This document shows, one piece after another, positions 8,949 to 17,078 of a DNA stretch of 55,447 bases. Positions within the stretch are counted from its first letter, which is position 1. Each line of letters starts with the position of its first letter. The notes beneath the pieces were generated by a model. The model did no database searches. It was not told the DNA's origin and was given only the letters and a program-made list of their open reading frames with translations. This stretch comes from an uncultured Poribacteria bacterium (lineage in GTDB: Bacteria > Poribacteria > WGA-4E > WGA-3G). The translations under genes were made by a program, and so were the position numbers. The stretch covers positions 1,770,561-1,826,007 of the forward strand of contig OX639992.1 in assembly GCA_951828515.1 (NCBI GenBank). The letters are read 5' to 3'.

Positions 8949-10031
8949 ATGGGGTCTGCACAAACAGAGCAGGGAGTAGCAGATAAATCTGTTCAATCAC
9001 CAGATAGTCAAGCTACCTCTCTCTGGAAAACACGAAAAATTAAGATCGGCATATTGACGCTATGCTGTCTTGGTGCTCTTTGCCTCATTGTCTTGTTGAT
9101 TGGAGCATCCCTGACGCTACCACCAACATCGTCAAAAGAGGTTGTCAACTTTGATGTGCCAGTAGGGAGCAGTTCGCGCGCAATAGCAAAGCGATTAATT
9201 GAACAAAAGTTAATACGCAGCGAACACGCCTTTCGTTTAGCTGTCCGATATAGAGGGACTGGTAGAGACCTACAAGCTGGAACTTATGCGTTACGGCGAA
9301 ACATGGCGTTGTGGGATCTACTTGATGAATTTGAAAAGGGACAGGTTACACTGGTTAGTTGGACAGTGCCAGAAGGTTTAACGACATCCGCTATTGCCGA
9401 ACTTTGGGAAACGAGCGGCTTCGGCACAGCCGAGGCGTTTCAGAAAGCTACTGAAACCCCGCGTTTGTTGGAGCGGTATGGACTTACAGACAAAACTGTG
9501 GAGGGCTATCTTTTTCCGAATACGTACAAATTCGCAAAAGGTACAACAACTCAGAAGGTTGTTGAGATGATGCTTAATGAATTTAAACAGCAATGGACGG
9601 AAAAATTTGACGAGGAGGCAGAAGATTTAGGGCGTACCCGTCACGAAATTGTAACGCTTGCCTCTGTCATTGAAAAGGAAGCACAAGTTAGACTCGAACG
9701 CCCCCGTATTTCAAGTGTTTTTCATAACCGGCTTACACGAAAGTGGAAACTTCAGGCAGATCCAACGGTGCTTTATGCCTTAGGGAACCCAGAGAGCCCC
9801 TTAACGAAAACCGATCTGCAGGTTGATTCGCCTTATAACACGTATAAATACAAAGGTTTGCCTCCTGGTCCTATTGCGAATCCAGGTATTGATTCAATTA
9901 TAGCTGCGCTGCGCCCCGAAAAAACAGACTATCTCTATTTCGTGGCGATAGGTGAAGGAAAGCACCACTTTTCAAAGACGCTTTCAGAACACAATAGAAT
10001 GATACGAAAAATGCGGCGTGCTTCTAAATAG
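8949..10031 (+). CDS. mltG: Endolytic murein transglycosylase MltG
   Basis: A 360-residue inner-membrane enzyme that cleaves nascent peptidoglycan strands and sets their length. A single transmembrane helix is at about residues 34-56 (TLCCLGALCLIVLLIGASL), followed by a periplasmic LysM-like part and the YceG/MltG catalytic domain. ASVIEKEAQ carries the catalytic Glu, and LQADPTVLYALG and GLPPGPIANPG are strong family signatures. The length fits the family. No good Shine-Dalgarno sequence precedes the ATG. It follows ruvX and precedes the lipid A genes, consistent with an envelope gene cluster. Confidence 0.95.
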   Translation: MGSAQTEQGVADKSVQSPDSQATSLWKTRKIKIGILTLCCLGALCLIVLLIGASLTLPPTSSKEVVNFDVPVGSSSRAIAKRLIEQKLIRSEHAFRLAVRYRGTGRDLQAGTYALRRNMALWDLLDEFEKGQVTLVSWTVPEGLTTSAIAELWETSGFGTAEAFQKATETPRLLERYGLTDKTVEGYLFPNTYKFAKGTTTQKVVEMMLNEFKQQWTEKFDEEAEDLGRTRHEIVTLASVIEKEAQVRLERPRISSVFHNRLTRKWKLQADPTVLYALGNPESPLTKTDLQVDSPYNTYKYKGLPPGPIANPGIDSIIAALRPEKTDYLYFVAIGEGKHHFSKTLSEHNRMIRKMRRASK

Positions 10032-10056
10032 TCGTCGGTTATTAGTTCCAGAGTAG

Positions 10057-10118
10057 GTCTGTAACGATCACCACCTCTTGGAATACTCCAACCAAAACAC
10101 AGGTAGATTGTTACAGAC
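10057..10118. repeat. Cruciform-like inverted repeat upstream of lpxC-fabZ
   Basis: GTCTGTAACGATC (10057-10069) pairs with GATTGTTACAGAC (10106-10118), 12 of 13 positions. The loop holds a small hairpin, TTGGA/TCCAA. It could be a transcript attenuator, a terminator for mltG or a small repeat element. No U-tract follows, so a simple terminator is unlikely. Confidence 0.5.
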
Positions 10119-10186
10119 GCCCCTTAACTCTCGCTGCAAGGCAAACTGATGACTGACAACTACTAAACAGAAAGTGACAAAAGCGA

Positions 10187-11473
10187 ATGGCAAAAGCTGA
10201 TTCACAGCAAACAATTCAGAACGAAATAACAATGACAGGAAAAGGGTTAATGTTAGGGGAATCCGTGACGTTAACCTTGAAACCAGCACCGGCAGATTCC
10301 GGCATCGTCTTCCGACGTGTGGATATGGCTGGTGCGCCTGAAGTGAAGGTATGTCAGGAAAACTGGGCAGATATTCTGCCACGATGTACCAGTTTACGTA
10401 ACGGTGATACAACGGTTAGCAGCATCGAACACATCCTCTCAGCACTCGGCGGTCTCGGCGTTGACAACGCGACGGTGGAACTTGACGCGTCAGAACCTCC
10501 TGGGCTTGATGGGAGTGCGGTACCATACGTCGAAAATATCCAAGCAGTAGGGCTCGTCTCACAAGATGCCCCACGGAAGTTTATTGAGGTCACGGAACCG
10601 TTCGCGCTTTCTGTAGGGGATAAGCAACTCGTGTTGCTACCTGCCGACGTTTTAGAGGTGACGTTTGTTTATGCACATCCGCAGACGAAACCACAAACAG
10701 CAACATTCAAAATAACCCAAGAATCGTACGCTGGCGACATCGCACCAGCACGGAGTTTCTGTTTCGAAAATGAAATTGAAGCCCTACAGGCACTCGGTAT
10801 CGGGAAAGGGGCAAACTATGATAACGTCGTTGTTATCAATACCGCAGGTGAACCCAGCACACCACTGCGGTTTGAAGACGAGTTTGTCCGACATAAAATC
10901 CTTGATTTGATTGGCGACCTCTATTTAGCTGGACACCTACCGAAAGCACATGTTCTCGCGATGCGGACTGGACATATGTTTCATGCGGAATTTGTGCAAG
11001 CCCTCGCTGAAGCGGGCCACCTCCAACAGGTACCAGTTCAAGAACCGATCGAGGTAATGGATATCTATGAAGTGTTGCCGCATCGGCATCCGATGTGCAT
11101 GGTCGATAGAGTTATTGAATACGAAAGCAAAAAGCGCGCTGTAGGCGTTAAGAATGTGACTTATAACGAACCAATTTTTGAGGGGCATTTCCCGACGCGC
11201 CCTGTGATGCCGGGTGTGCTACAGATTGAAGCCCTCGCACAACTCGCTGCGTGGCTTGTGCTTCGAGACATCGGTAAGGAAGGTGAACTTGGCTATTTTC
11301 GCTCAATCAACAAGGCAACATTCCGACGCGCTGTCATTCCGGGGGACCAACTCCGACTGGAAATAGAGGTCGCACAACTACGAAGCAGAATTGCACGCAT
11401 CGAAGGTCGCGTTTACGTAGGAGACGAACTCGCTACAGAGGCAGAACTATCAATCGTATTAGCATCTGCCTGA
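10187..11473 (+). CDS. lpxC/fabZ: Bifunctional UDP-3-O-acyl-GlcNAc deacetylase / (3R)-hydroxyacyl-ACP dehydratase (LpxC-FabZ fusion)
   Basis: One 428-residue protein joins two cytoplasmic activities. Residues 1-280 are LpxC, the zinc deacetylase that commits carbon to lipid A: SSIEHILSAL holds the first zinc His, FVRHKILDLIGD the second His and Asp, and AMRTGH the general acid. Residues 285-428 are FabZ, a hot-dog fold dehydratase: VLPHRHPMCMVDRV has the catalytic His and GHFPTRPVMPG and IEALAQ the helix with the acidic residue. The same fusion is known in Bacteroidetes and Planctomycetes. It balances hydroxyacyl-ACP use between lipid A and fatty acid synthesis. It is followed by lpxA and lpxI. 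Confidence 0.96.
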   Translation: MAKADSQQTIQNEITMTGKGLMLGESVTLTLKPAPADSGIVFRRVDMAGAPEVKVCQENWADILPRCTSLRNGDTTVSSIEHILSALGGLGVDNATVELDASEPPGLDGSAVPYVENIQAVGLVSQDAPRKFIEVTEPFALSVGDKQLVLLPADVLEVTFVYAHPQTKPQTATFKITQESYAGDIAPARSFCFENEIEALQALGIGKGANYDNVVVINTAGEPSTPLRFEDEFVRHKILDLIGDLYLAGHLPKAHVLAMRTGHMFHAEFVQALAEAGHLQQVPVQEPIEVMDIYEVLPHRHPMCMVDRVIEYESKKRAVGVKNVTYNEPIFEGHFPTRPVMPGVLQIEALAQLAAWLVLRDIGKEGELGYFRSINKATFRRAVIPGDQLRLEIEVAQLRSRIARIEGRVYVGDELATEAELSIVLASA

Positions 11474-11479
11474 TTTATG

Positions 11480-11508
11480 GCTTTCGGCTTTCGGCTTTCG
11501 GCTTTCAG
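11480..11508. repeat. Degenerate heptamer repeat (GGCTTTC)n
   Basis: About four head-to-tail units of CGGCTTTC between lpxC-fabZ and lpxA. The identical repeat occurs at 33696-33725, where it is translated as part of the flippase N-terminus, and a single unit is at about 30269. Confidence 0.75.
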
Positions 11509-11631
11509 CAAAGAGGGTTTCCTAACGACCAGCAGTTCCCTATTTGATTTGAGAGTTCCAGAAAACCGAAAGTGGGTCCGCCGACGGCTGATTGCCGACT
11601 GCCGACTGCCAATATAAACGGAGGGACATCT

Positions 11632-12456
11632 GTGTTAGAAACCAACATTCACCCTACGGCTATTATCTCTCCAAAAGCAACGTTGGAAGAGGGGGTTGAG
11701 ATTGGCCCCTACAGTCTTGTCGGTGACGATGTTCATATAGGGCGCGGCACCGTGATCGGACCGCATGTTCAGATTGAGAAGTGGACAACTATCGGCGAAG
11801 AATGTAAAATCTTCTTCGGTGCTACCATCGGTAACGAATCTAAAGACCTGAAGTACGGGGGTTGTCGAAGCTACGTGAAAATCGGGAATCGCAATATACT
11901 ACGCGAATACGTTTCTATCTCCAGGTCATCTTTTGAAGAGGAAGCAACTATCGTCGGGGATAATAATTTGCTGATGAATTGGGTTAATCTCGCACACGAC
12001 ACCATCGTCGGCAATAGAATAATCATGGCGAACTTTGTCTCGCTTGCAGGGCATGTCGTGATTGAAGATGATGTTCGACTCGGAGCGCATGCGGCACTGC
12101 ACCAATATGTGCGCGTCGGCAAAATGGCAATGGCAGGGGGTTTCTCAAAAATCGTGCAGGATATCCCACCGTTTGCCCTCTCCGCCGGACAACCCGCGCG
12201 TGTTCGGAGCCTGAACCGCATCGGTATCCGAACATCACGGATTAACCCTTTGTCACAACTTACACCTAAAACACTCGCGGCGTTAAAGAAGGCATTCCGC
12301 ATGTTGTTCCGATCAGGGCTACCCCTCAAGCACGCCGTTGCCAGCGTCAGAGAAACGCTCGAATCAACACCGGAAGTTGAATATTTACTCACATTTATAG
12401 AGACCTCGAAACGTGGCATAGGATTCAGTCAACCGAACCGCACTCCGAGTGGTTAG
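11632..12456 (+). CDS. lpxA: Acyl-ACP--UDP-N-acetylglucosamine O-acyltransferase LpxA
   Basis: Catalyses the first step of lipid A synthesis, transfer of a 3-hydroxyacyl chain to UDP-GlcNAc. The 274-residue protein has left-handed beta-helix hexapeptide repeats through residues 5-190 and a helical C-terminal domain. LAHDTIVGN contains the catalytic His of the family. The GTG at 11632 is chosen because GGAGGGACATCT lies right before it. An upstream in-frame ATG at 11572 would add twenty residues encoded by a dispersed repeat (GCCGACTGCCGACTGCC at 11593-11610), which is not credible protein sequence. Confidence 0.93.
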   Translation: MLETNIHPTAIISPKATLEEGVEIGPYSLVGDDVHIGRGTVIGPHVQIEKWTTIGEECKIFFGATIGNESKDLKYGGCRSYVKIGNRNILREYVSISRSSFEEEATIVGDNNLLMNWVNLAHDTIVGNRIIMANFVSLAGHVVIEDDVRLGAHAALHQYVRVGKMAMAGGFSKIVQDIPPFALSAGQPARVRSLNRIGIRTSRINPLSQLTPKTLAALKKAFRMLFRSGLPLKHAVASVRETLESTPEVEYLLTFIETSKRGIGFSQPNRTPSG

Positions 12457-12530
12457 CCTTTAACTTCTCTGCAGTATCTTTTAAACTCTTAAATCTGGAC
12501 TATCCTCCACTAAGTTTCGGGTCAGAATCA

Positions 12531-13346
12531 ATGCCTAAAAAAGTGGAAAAATTGGGTATTATTGCAGGTGCAGGTGAGTTGCCGGTGCTATTAGCACACG
12601 CTGCTGTTGCCCATGAACGACAACCCGTTATTATCCAAATAACAAAATCCGACGCACAACGCTTTGCTGGAATCGCATGCGAACTTCACACTTATGGGGT
12701 CGGTCAGATTCAAAAGATCACCCGAACGCTTCTTAATTCAGGCGTAAAAGAGGTTGTGATCATCGGAAAAGTCGAAAAAAACATCCTCCTTCGCCCCTTT
12801 CAAATTGACACAACAACCATTAAAATCCTCGTACAGAACCGGCGAGAAAAACCTTCCGTAATCGTCAACGCCGCACTTAACTACCTTGAATCCGCCGGAC
12901 TTACCATCCTCACCCAAGATCAGTACCTCCAGCACCTTCTCCCGGAACCCAACGTCCTCACAACCCGACAACCCACTGCAAGCCAATGGATAGATATTGA
13001 ACTCGGTATCAGTATCGCCCGTCAGATAGCAAATATGGATATTGGGCAAACAGTTGTCGTTAAAAATCAGATTGTCCTTGCTATGGAAGCCATTGAAGGG
13101 ACAGATGCAACTATTCAACGTGGAGGAAACTTAGGAAGGCAAGGTGTCATTGTTGCGAAAGCCGCCGCTGAGAGCCACGATTTTCGTATTGATGTGCCGA
13201 CGGTGGGAATGCAAACACTTGAGGTGCTGCATCAAGTTAAAGCGAGTGTGTTAGCAGTGGAAGCACGGCGAACCTTTGTGATGGATGCCGATGCCCTCAT
13301 TCAGCAAGCAGACCGGTGGAAGATTGCAATCGTTGCAGTAGAATAA
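12531..13346 (+). CDS. lpxI: UDP-2,3-diacylglucosamine pyrophosphatase LpxI
   Basis: LpxI hydrolyses UDP-2,3-diacylglucosamine to lipid X and UMP in organisms without LpxH. The 271-residue protein has the N-terminal LGIIAGAGELPVLLA motif (about residues 7-21), GKVEK in the middle and DVPTVGMQTLE near residues 223-233, all hallmarks of this family (formerly DUF1009). It follows lpxA by 74 bases, as expected for lipid A genes. No strong Shine-Dalgarno sequence is seen. Confidence 0.93.
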   Translation: MPKKVEKLGIIAGAGELPVLLAHAAVAHERQPVIIQITKSDAQRFAGIACELHTYGVGQIQKITRTLLNSGVKEVVIIGKVEKNILLRPFQIDTTTIKILVQNRREKPSVIVNAALNYLESAGLTILTQDQYLQHLLPEPNVLTTRQPTASQWIDIELGISIARQIANMDIGQTVVVKNQIVLAMEAIEGTDATIQRGGNLGRQGVIVAKAAAESHDFRIDVPTVGMQTLEVLHQVKASVLAVEARRTFVMDADALIQQADRWKIAIVAVE

Positions 13347-13350
13347 TAAA

Positions 13351-13413
13351 AAAGGCGGAAGTATTGTTCCGCGAGCCTCTATAGGCTTGCGTACTATAAC
13401 CACCTCCGCCTTT
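13351..13413. terminator. Terminator hairpin between convergent lpxI and the selenoprotein gene
   Basis: AAAGGCGGA (13351-13359) pairs with TCCGCCTTT (13405-13413). An inner stem is GCGAGCC/GGCTTGC, and an alternative stem is GCGGAA/TTCCGC (13355-13372). On the minus strand the stem runs into TTTTTTATTATT, so it acts best as a terminator for the selenoprotein gene. Confidence 0.7.
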
Positions 13414-13426
13414 CCAGAGACGCTGG

Positions 13427-13660
13427 CTATGCCGCCGCGTCCATCGCGGTTGTTATCTGCTCTGTCGTCGGAAATTGTCCCGTTTCTAACTTTGAATAAA
13501 GCAGTGTTCCGTTTAAAGAGACTTCAAAAGCCCCACCACTACCGGGGATCAAATCGACCGTCTTAACTGCCGTACCGTATTTCTGTTTTAAGGCATCCGC
13601 CAAACTGGCTGCCCGTGGCTGGTAGTTTCAGGCGGTGCAGTATTCAATTCTCACTTCCAT
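13427..13660 (-). CDS. SelW/Rdx family selenoprotein (Sec at codon 11, in-frame TGA)
   Basis: A 77-residue thioredoxin-fold redox protein, missed by standard ORF calling because codon 11 (13630-13628) is TGA. Read as selenocysteine it gives MEVRIEYCTAU, then NYQPRAASLADALKQKYG, with the CxxU redox motif at residues 8-11 where SelW/Rdx proteins have CxxU or CxxC. IPGSGGAFEVSLNG (about residues 40-53) and KLETGQFP are further family hallmarks. GGAGGATACTTTC before ATG is a strong ribosome binding site. Fourteen bases after the TGA lies a hairpin suited to a bacterial SECIS (13592-13613). The frame is open to a TAG at 13427 and a U-rich terminator follows. No other Sec genes are in the window. 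Confidence 0.88.
13592..13613 (-). promoter_or_regulatory. Candidate bacterial SECIS hairpin
   Basis: Coding-strand GGCA-GCCA-GTT-TGGC-GGA-TGCC: an eight-base-pair stem with a three-base bulge and a GTT loop. It starts 14 bases after the Sec TGA. Bacterial SECIS hairpins lie just 3' of the UGA in the coding region and have a small loop containing GU, which fits. Confidence 0.6.
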
Positions 13661-13785
13661 GAAAGTATCCTCCTCATTAGTACTGAGATTGCCTATCACG
13701 ATGGATCCAATCGTCTATTTTAAAATTTTACAACAAATATGAGAAAATAGCAAGTTTTTTCGCGTCCTTTACAAATTAGTAAGGA

Positions 13786-13802
13786 TTGGCATAGATTTTG
13801 CT
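13786..13802 (+). promoter_or_regulatory. Possible sigma54-type promoter upstream of the TonB-domain gene
   Basis: TTGGCATAGATTTTGCT matches the -24/-12 pattern (TTGGCAC-N5-TTGCW) with the correct spacing and one deviation in the core. A sigma70 reading of the same AT-rich stretch is possible. The leader to the ATG at 13915 would be about 100 bases. Confidence 0.3.
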
Positions 13803-13914
13803 ATATTTAGCGTAGATACTCGTTCCGTTTGCAAAAACAAAACCGTAAAGTATACATCACCCCTATGCTGAGCGTACCTCACGGATACGCAGTCAGCAAA
13901 TAGGTGTTTAAATT

Positions 13915-14712
13915 ATGAACAGGTCTATCCAATTTCTGAACAAGTCTGTATCTTTATCTATCTGCGTCCACCTGATCGGTGTTGCGATCGCAGCTCTATC
14001 TATCGTCGGGACAGTAGATAAACACGGCGATGCGATTATGGCTGAATTTGTCTCGCTCCCCGAGACAAAACCTATGCTCGAGCCACGCCGACTCAAAGTG
14101 CCAGCATTAACACAGCCAAATTTCATTCACTCGCAGCCACAGCGTATTCGGATGATTTCAGATGCCGCCCACACACCGCAAAGCCAGCCGAAACCCTTCG
14201 TTGATACGCTTCCGGTCTCGACTATCCAGCAGACGACTCCAACAGAAATTGGAATAGGCGACGAGAAAACACTTCAGCGTAATTTACCTCTCCGGTCCCC
14301 GGATCGTGGTTCACAACTAATCCGTCCGACCCCTAAACGGATATCACGTCCAGCGTGGTCATTGATACCAACTGTTATTGCGAGTGCTGAAGCCACCGAA
14401 CTTCCATCAGTTTCGGTACTGCCGGAGGAACCAACACAAGATGCTCGGTTCTTCCGTAAAGTCGATCCGATATATCCCGAATCTGCGCGCCTTTCCCACA
14501 AGGAGGGACTCGTTGTGCTTGAAGCGACAATCGGTACAGACGGCATAGCGAGAGACATCAAAGTTATCAAGGTGATCGAGATTAGTGGGTTAGGATGTGA
14601 AGAAGCGGCAATTACGGCACTCAAAGCGTCCCGATTCGTGCCAGCGAAACGGGGCAAAATAGTTGTCAGTCAACGTCTCCGTATTCCTTACCGCTTTCAG
14701 TTTAAAAATTAG
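13915..14712 (+). CDS. TonB family protein (energy transducer-like)
   Basis: A 265-residue protein with one N-terminal transmembrane segment (about residues 11-31), a Pro-rich periplasmic spacer (residues 45-170) and a C-terminal TonB domain (about 175-265). YPESARLSHKEGLVVLEATI, ALKASRFVPAKRGK and IPYRFQF are the usual TonB_C landmarks. Such proteins pass proton-motive-force energy from ExbB/ExbD to outer-membrane receptors. No exbB, exbD or receptor gene is adjacent, so it may act as a stand-alone TonB or an envelope stabiliser. Confidence 0.85.
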   Translation: MNRSIQFLNKSVSLSICVHLIGVAIAALSIVGTVDKHGDAIMAEFVSLPETKPMLEPRRLKVPALTQPNFIHSQPQRIRMISDAAHTPQSQPKPFVDTLPVSTIQQTTPTEIGIGDEKTLQRNLPLRSPDRGSQLIRPTPKRISRPAWSLIPTVIASAEATELPSVSVLPEEPTQDARFFRKVDPIYPESARLSHKEGLVVLEATIGTDGIARDIKVIKVIEISGLGCEEAAITALKASRFVPAKRGKIVVSQRLRIPYRFQFKN

Positions 14713-14872
14713 CTACTCTCTTAGCGATTCCCAACTAACATCGTAAATGCGACTTGCGCCTCCGCTTGTGTCAAGACAAAAATACTTGCGCTATCAACAT
14801 ATTCCACCTATAATCTTTACCACCGAATCTAACGACATGGAGATTACTTCTATGATTTCAAGGAGATAGAAT

Positions 14873-15622
14873 ATGGATATTCGACTTAACGATAAGGTGG
14901 CTGTAATTACTGGTGGATCTACAGGTATTGGTGCGGCAACAGCGATTGAATATGCTAAAGCAGGGGCGAAAGTCGTCTTCGGTGACATCAATGAAGAAGA
15001 CGCTCAAAAAACGCTCACTACAATTGTTGAGGCAGGTGGAATTGCTAAGTTCCAACGTACCAATGTCACTGTCGAAACCGAAGTAGCGGATTTGATGGAA
15101 ACTGCTGACAGGGAATACGGCGGGATTGACACTTTGGTAACTTCCGCAGGCGTTCTGCGTGGACCGAGTGTCCGCATCGATGATTTTGAAGCCGCAACCT
15201 TTGACTCAGTTATCGACGTGAATCTCAAAGGGACTTTTTTTGCTCTTAAACATGCTGTCCCAATAATGAAGAGCAGTGGTGGTGTAATCCTATGTATCGC
15301 TTCCGGGGCAGGGGTTCGCGGTGGAAGCTCCTCGGTTGCTTACGCTTCCAGCAAGGGTGGTGTCAATGGGCTCGTAATGACGGTAGAAAATCAGGTAGCA
15401 TCAATGAACATCCGTATGCATACTATCTGTCCTGGCGGACTGGCAACCCCACTGAAACTCGGACAGATTGCAGAATCGGCAAAACGGGATGGACAAGATC
15501 CAGAGGCAGCGGTTGCTAATGCCCGCAATTCACTTGGCGATCCATCAGGAGTCGCACGGGTCCTCACGTTCCTCGCGTCCGATGAAGCCTCTTATACTCG
15601 CGGTCAGATATTCACGAGATAA
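14873..15622 (+). CDS. Short-chain dehydrogenase/reductase (SDR)
   Basis: A 249-residue NAD(P)-dependent oxidoreductase with a classical SDR fold. TGGSTGIG (residues 13-20) is the cofactor glycine motif, SAG in the NNAG position follows the fourth strand, and SG plus YASSK supply the catalytic Ser, Tyr and Lys. The acidic residue after strand 2 (GDIN) suggests a preference for NAD. The C-terminus ends at SYTRGQIFTR, where relatives usually read G-x-x-x-x-VDGG, so the last residues may be trimmed or diverged. AAGGAGAT precedes the ATG. The substrate is unknown. Confidence 0.9.
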   Translation: MDIRLNDKVAVITGGSTGIGAATAIEYAKAGAKVVFGDINEEDAQKTLTTIVEAGGIAKFQRTNVTVETEVADLMETADREYGGIDTLVTSAGVLRGPSVRIDDFEAATFDSVIDVNLKGTFFALKHAVPIMKSSGGVILCIASGAGVRGGSSSVAYASSKGGVNGLVMTVENQVASMNIRMHTICPGGLATPLKLGQIAESAKRDGQDPEAAVANARNSLGDPSGVARVLTFLASDEASYTRGQIFTR

Positions 15623-15671
15623 TTTTTTAACGATTAGGTTTTCGTACCGATTTTTCCATCCGTTCTCAGCA

Positions 15672-15687
15672 AAGGGTGGGGACCCTT
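15672..15687. repeat. Hairpin AAGGGT-GGGG-ACCCTT after the SDR gene
   Basis: Small perfect stem about 50 bases after the SDR stop and 80 bases before the end of the convergent DUF983 gene. A near copy (GGGTGGGGACCCT) is in the mltG leader on the other strand. No U-tract follows, so this may be a dispersed repeat rather than a terminator. Confidence 0.4.
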
Positions 15688-15766
15688 GTCAAAATCAAGT
15701 CTTCGATGAATCTGAACCACATCCTTGGAAATTACCGGTTTTTTAAGCATTACTATCCAGTTGGTC

Positions 15767-16129
15767 CTAAGACGAAAAGATGTAATCAAAGTTCAGCCAT
15801 AAACTCTTTGAATAACGGTAGAAGAGAATGGGGAAGATAGCGGAAAACAGTGCCCACACACTTAAATTAGCGTAGAAAGGAATAGAAGTAAACTTCTCAA
15901 ATAGGAAATAACTTGGAAAAGCGATGAGGATTGTCGCGCCGTAATTGAGGTACATCGCGCCGATAAAGTAACCGGATTCTCGTTCAAACTTCAAATCACA
16001 CACTGCACAATGGGTAAACATCCTGAAATACGTTTGAAACAGTGCGCCTTCACCACACCGTGGACATTTCAGTTGAAAACTGCCTCTTAGAATTCTACCG
16101 AGTTTTTTAATTTTACCTTGCGGAGTCAT
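15767..16129 (-). CDS. DUF983 family membrane protein
   Basis: A 120-residue protein of the DUF983 family: an N-terminal zinc-ribbon-like part with two CxxC pairs (CPRCGEG about residue 22 and CAVC about residue 43) and two hydrophobic helices (about residues 55-80 and 86-108). Function is not established; family members often sit near cytochrome oxidase assembly or membrane lipid genes. The start at 16129 gives MTPQGKIKKLG, meaning the N-terminus is encoded by a leader cassette copy. An ORF opening at 16180 exists, but its extra residues come from the adjacent leader block. Confidence 0.8.
   Translation of the reverse strand: MTPQGKIKKLGRILRGSFQLKCPRCGEGALFQTYFRMFTHCAVCDLKFERESGYFIGAMYLNYGATILIAFPSYFLFEKFTSIPFYANLSVWALFSAIFPILFYRYSKSLWLNFDYIFSS
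16103..16123 (-). repeat. Leader cassette core, copy 2 (translated)
   Basis: Coding-strand CCGCAAGGTAAAATTAAAAAA begins six bases after the ATG of the DUF983 gene and is read as PQGKIKK. Confidence 0.75.
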
Positions 16130-16169
16130 AGCGAAAAATTGCCAATGAAGGACTTTTCTTAAATCTGAA

Positions 16170-16200
16170 GAAACGCCCAAGCAAAAACCCCTCCATTACA
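16170..16200 (-). repeat. Leader blocks upstream of the DUF983 gene
   Basis: Coding-strand TGTAATGGAGGG, then GTTTTTGCTTGGGCGTTTC. The same two blocks in the same order precede ruvX at 8217-8250. Confidence 0.6.
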
Positions 16201-16269
16201 TTACGGGCTCACGGTTGCGTGTTAAAAAACATACAGATTTTCAAACCCAGTCGTGAAAAAACGATTGCG

Positions 16270-16950
16270 TTAATAGGTGTTGCTATCCCAAAAGACCTTG
16301 AAGGTTCGGAGGAGTATTTTAAAATCGTTCCAGAAGGATAGATTCTCAATGTACTCCAAATCAACAGGGATGCCCTCTCGGATTGTCCCTTGTCGACGTG
16401 GACTCAACTGCCAGAGACCTGTCATCCCCGGGCGGACGAGGTGGCGTTGGTTTTCCGGCGGTTCATAATGCTCAGCAAGAAAGGGCATTTCTGGACGCGG
16501 ACCCACCAGACTCATTTCGCCTTTTAGTACATTGAAGAGTTGAGGCAACTCATCCAAACTCGTTTTACGGAGCCATCTGCCGATCGGTGTAATGCGTTTA
16601 TCATCAATCGCACCAGGCTTTTCGGAGTAGGACGGCGTATCCACATGCAGACTCCGAAATTTATGGATAACAAACAGTTCGTTATTTAAACCGACCCGCT
16701 TGTGTGAGAAAAAGACGGCACCACGTGAGGTGATCTTAATTAGGATGGCAATCAGCACCATTAGAGGGGCAAAGATAATGATAAGGAGAAATGCAGCAAT
16801 AGCATCGAACAAATGTTTGCCACGCATTGCGTAGAAAGAGGAGAGTCGTTCCACAAGAGTCCCTGTCTTTGATATTTTTTGCGAAGCTTGCAAGCCAGTT
16901 CTGCCTGCATCTTTTCCTATCTGATTTATGCTTCTTGATAGGAATGGCAT
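16270..16950 (-). CDS. Polyprenol-phosphate sugar-1-phosphate transferase (initiating, WcaJ/ExoY type)
   Basis: Starts a polysaccharide repeat unit by moving a sugar-1-phosphate from a nucleotide sugar to undecaprenyl phosphate at the inner membrane. The 226-residue protein has a membrane-embedded helix at about residues 48-74, then VFFSHKRVGLNN, FRSLHVDT, TPIGRWLRKTSLDELPQL, MSLVGPRPE and RPGMTGLWQLSPR, the full conserved series of bacterial sugar transferases, including the catalytic Asp-Glu in SLDELPQ. It is the short, single-domain form. It is the last gene of the minus-strand polysaccharide locus. GAGGAATTAACC precedes the ATG. Confidence 0.95.
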   Translation of the reverse strand: MPFLSRSINQIGKDAGRTGLQASQKISKTGTLVERLSSFYAMRGKHLFDAIAAFLLIIIFAPLMVLIAILIKITSRGAVFFSHKRVGLNNELFVIHKFRSLHVDTPSYSEKPGAIDDKRITPIGRWLRKTSLDELPQLFNVLKGEMSLVGPRPEMPFLAEHYEPPENQRHLVRPGMTGLWQLSPRRQGTIREGIPVDLEYIENLSFWNDFKILLRTFKVFWDSNTY

Positions 16951-17019
16951 GGTTAATTCCTCTATCGCAATCCAAATATTAGGCGTAGGGTTGCGAGATT
17001 ATACTAACTTGCATAACAG

Positions 17020-17043
17020 AGCCCTGACGAAATTTTCAGGGCT
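17020..17043. terminator. Hairpin between glycosyltransferase and sugar transferase genes
   Basis: AGCCCTGA (17020-17027) pairs with TCAGGGCT (17036-17043). On the minus strand no U-tract follows, so it may attenuate rather than end transcription. The following 70 bases hold an isolated TATAAT (16998-17003, minus) without a convincing -35 box. Confidence 0.45.
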
Positions 17044-17078
17044 TTATACATATCACGGGCAACCGATAAAAGTTAGTT

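Noticed and set aside
11572-11631. Longer LpxA start at 11572
   Set aside because: The extension is encoded by a dispersed repeat, and a good ribosome binding site precedes the GTG at 11632.
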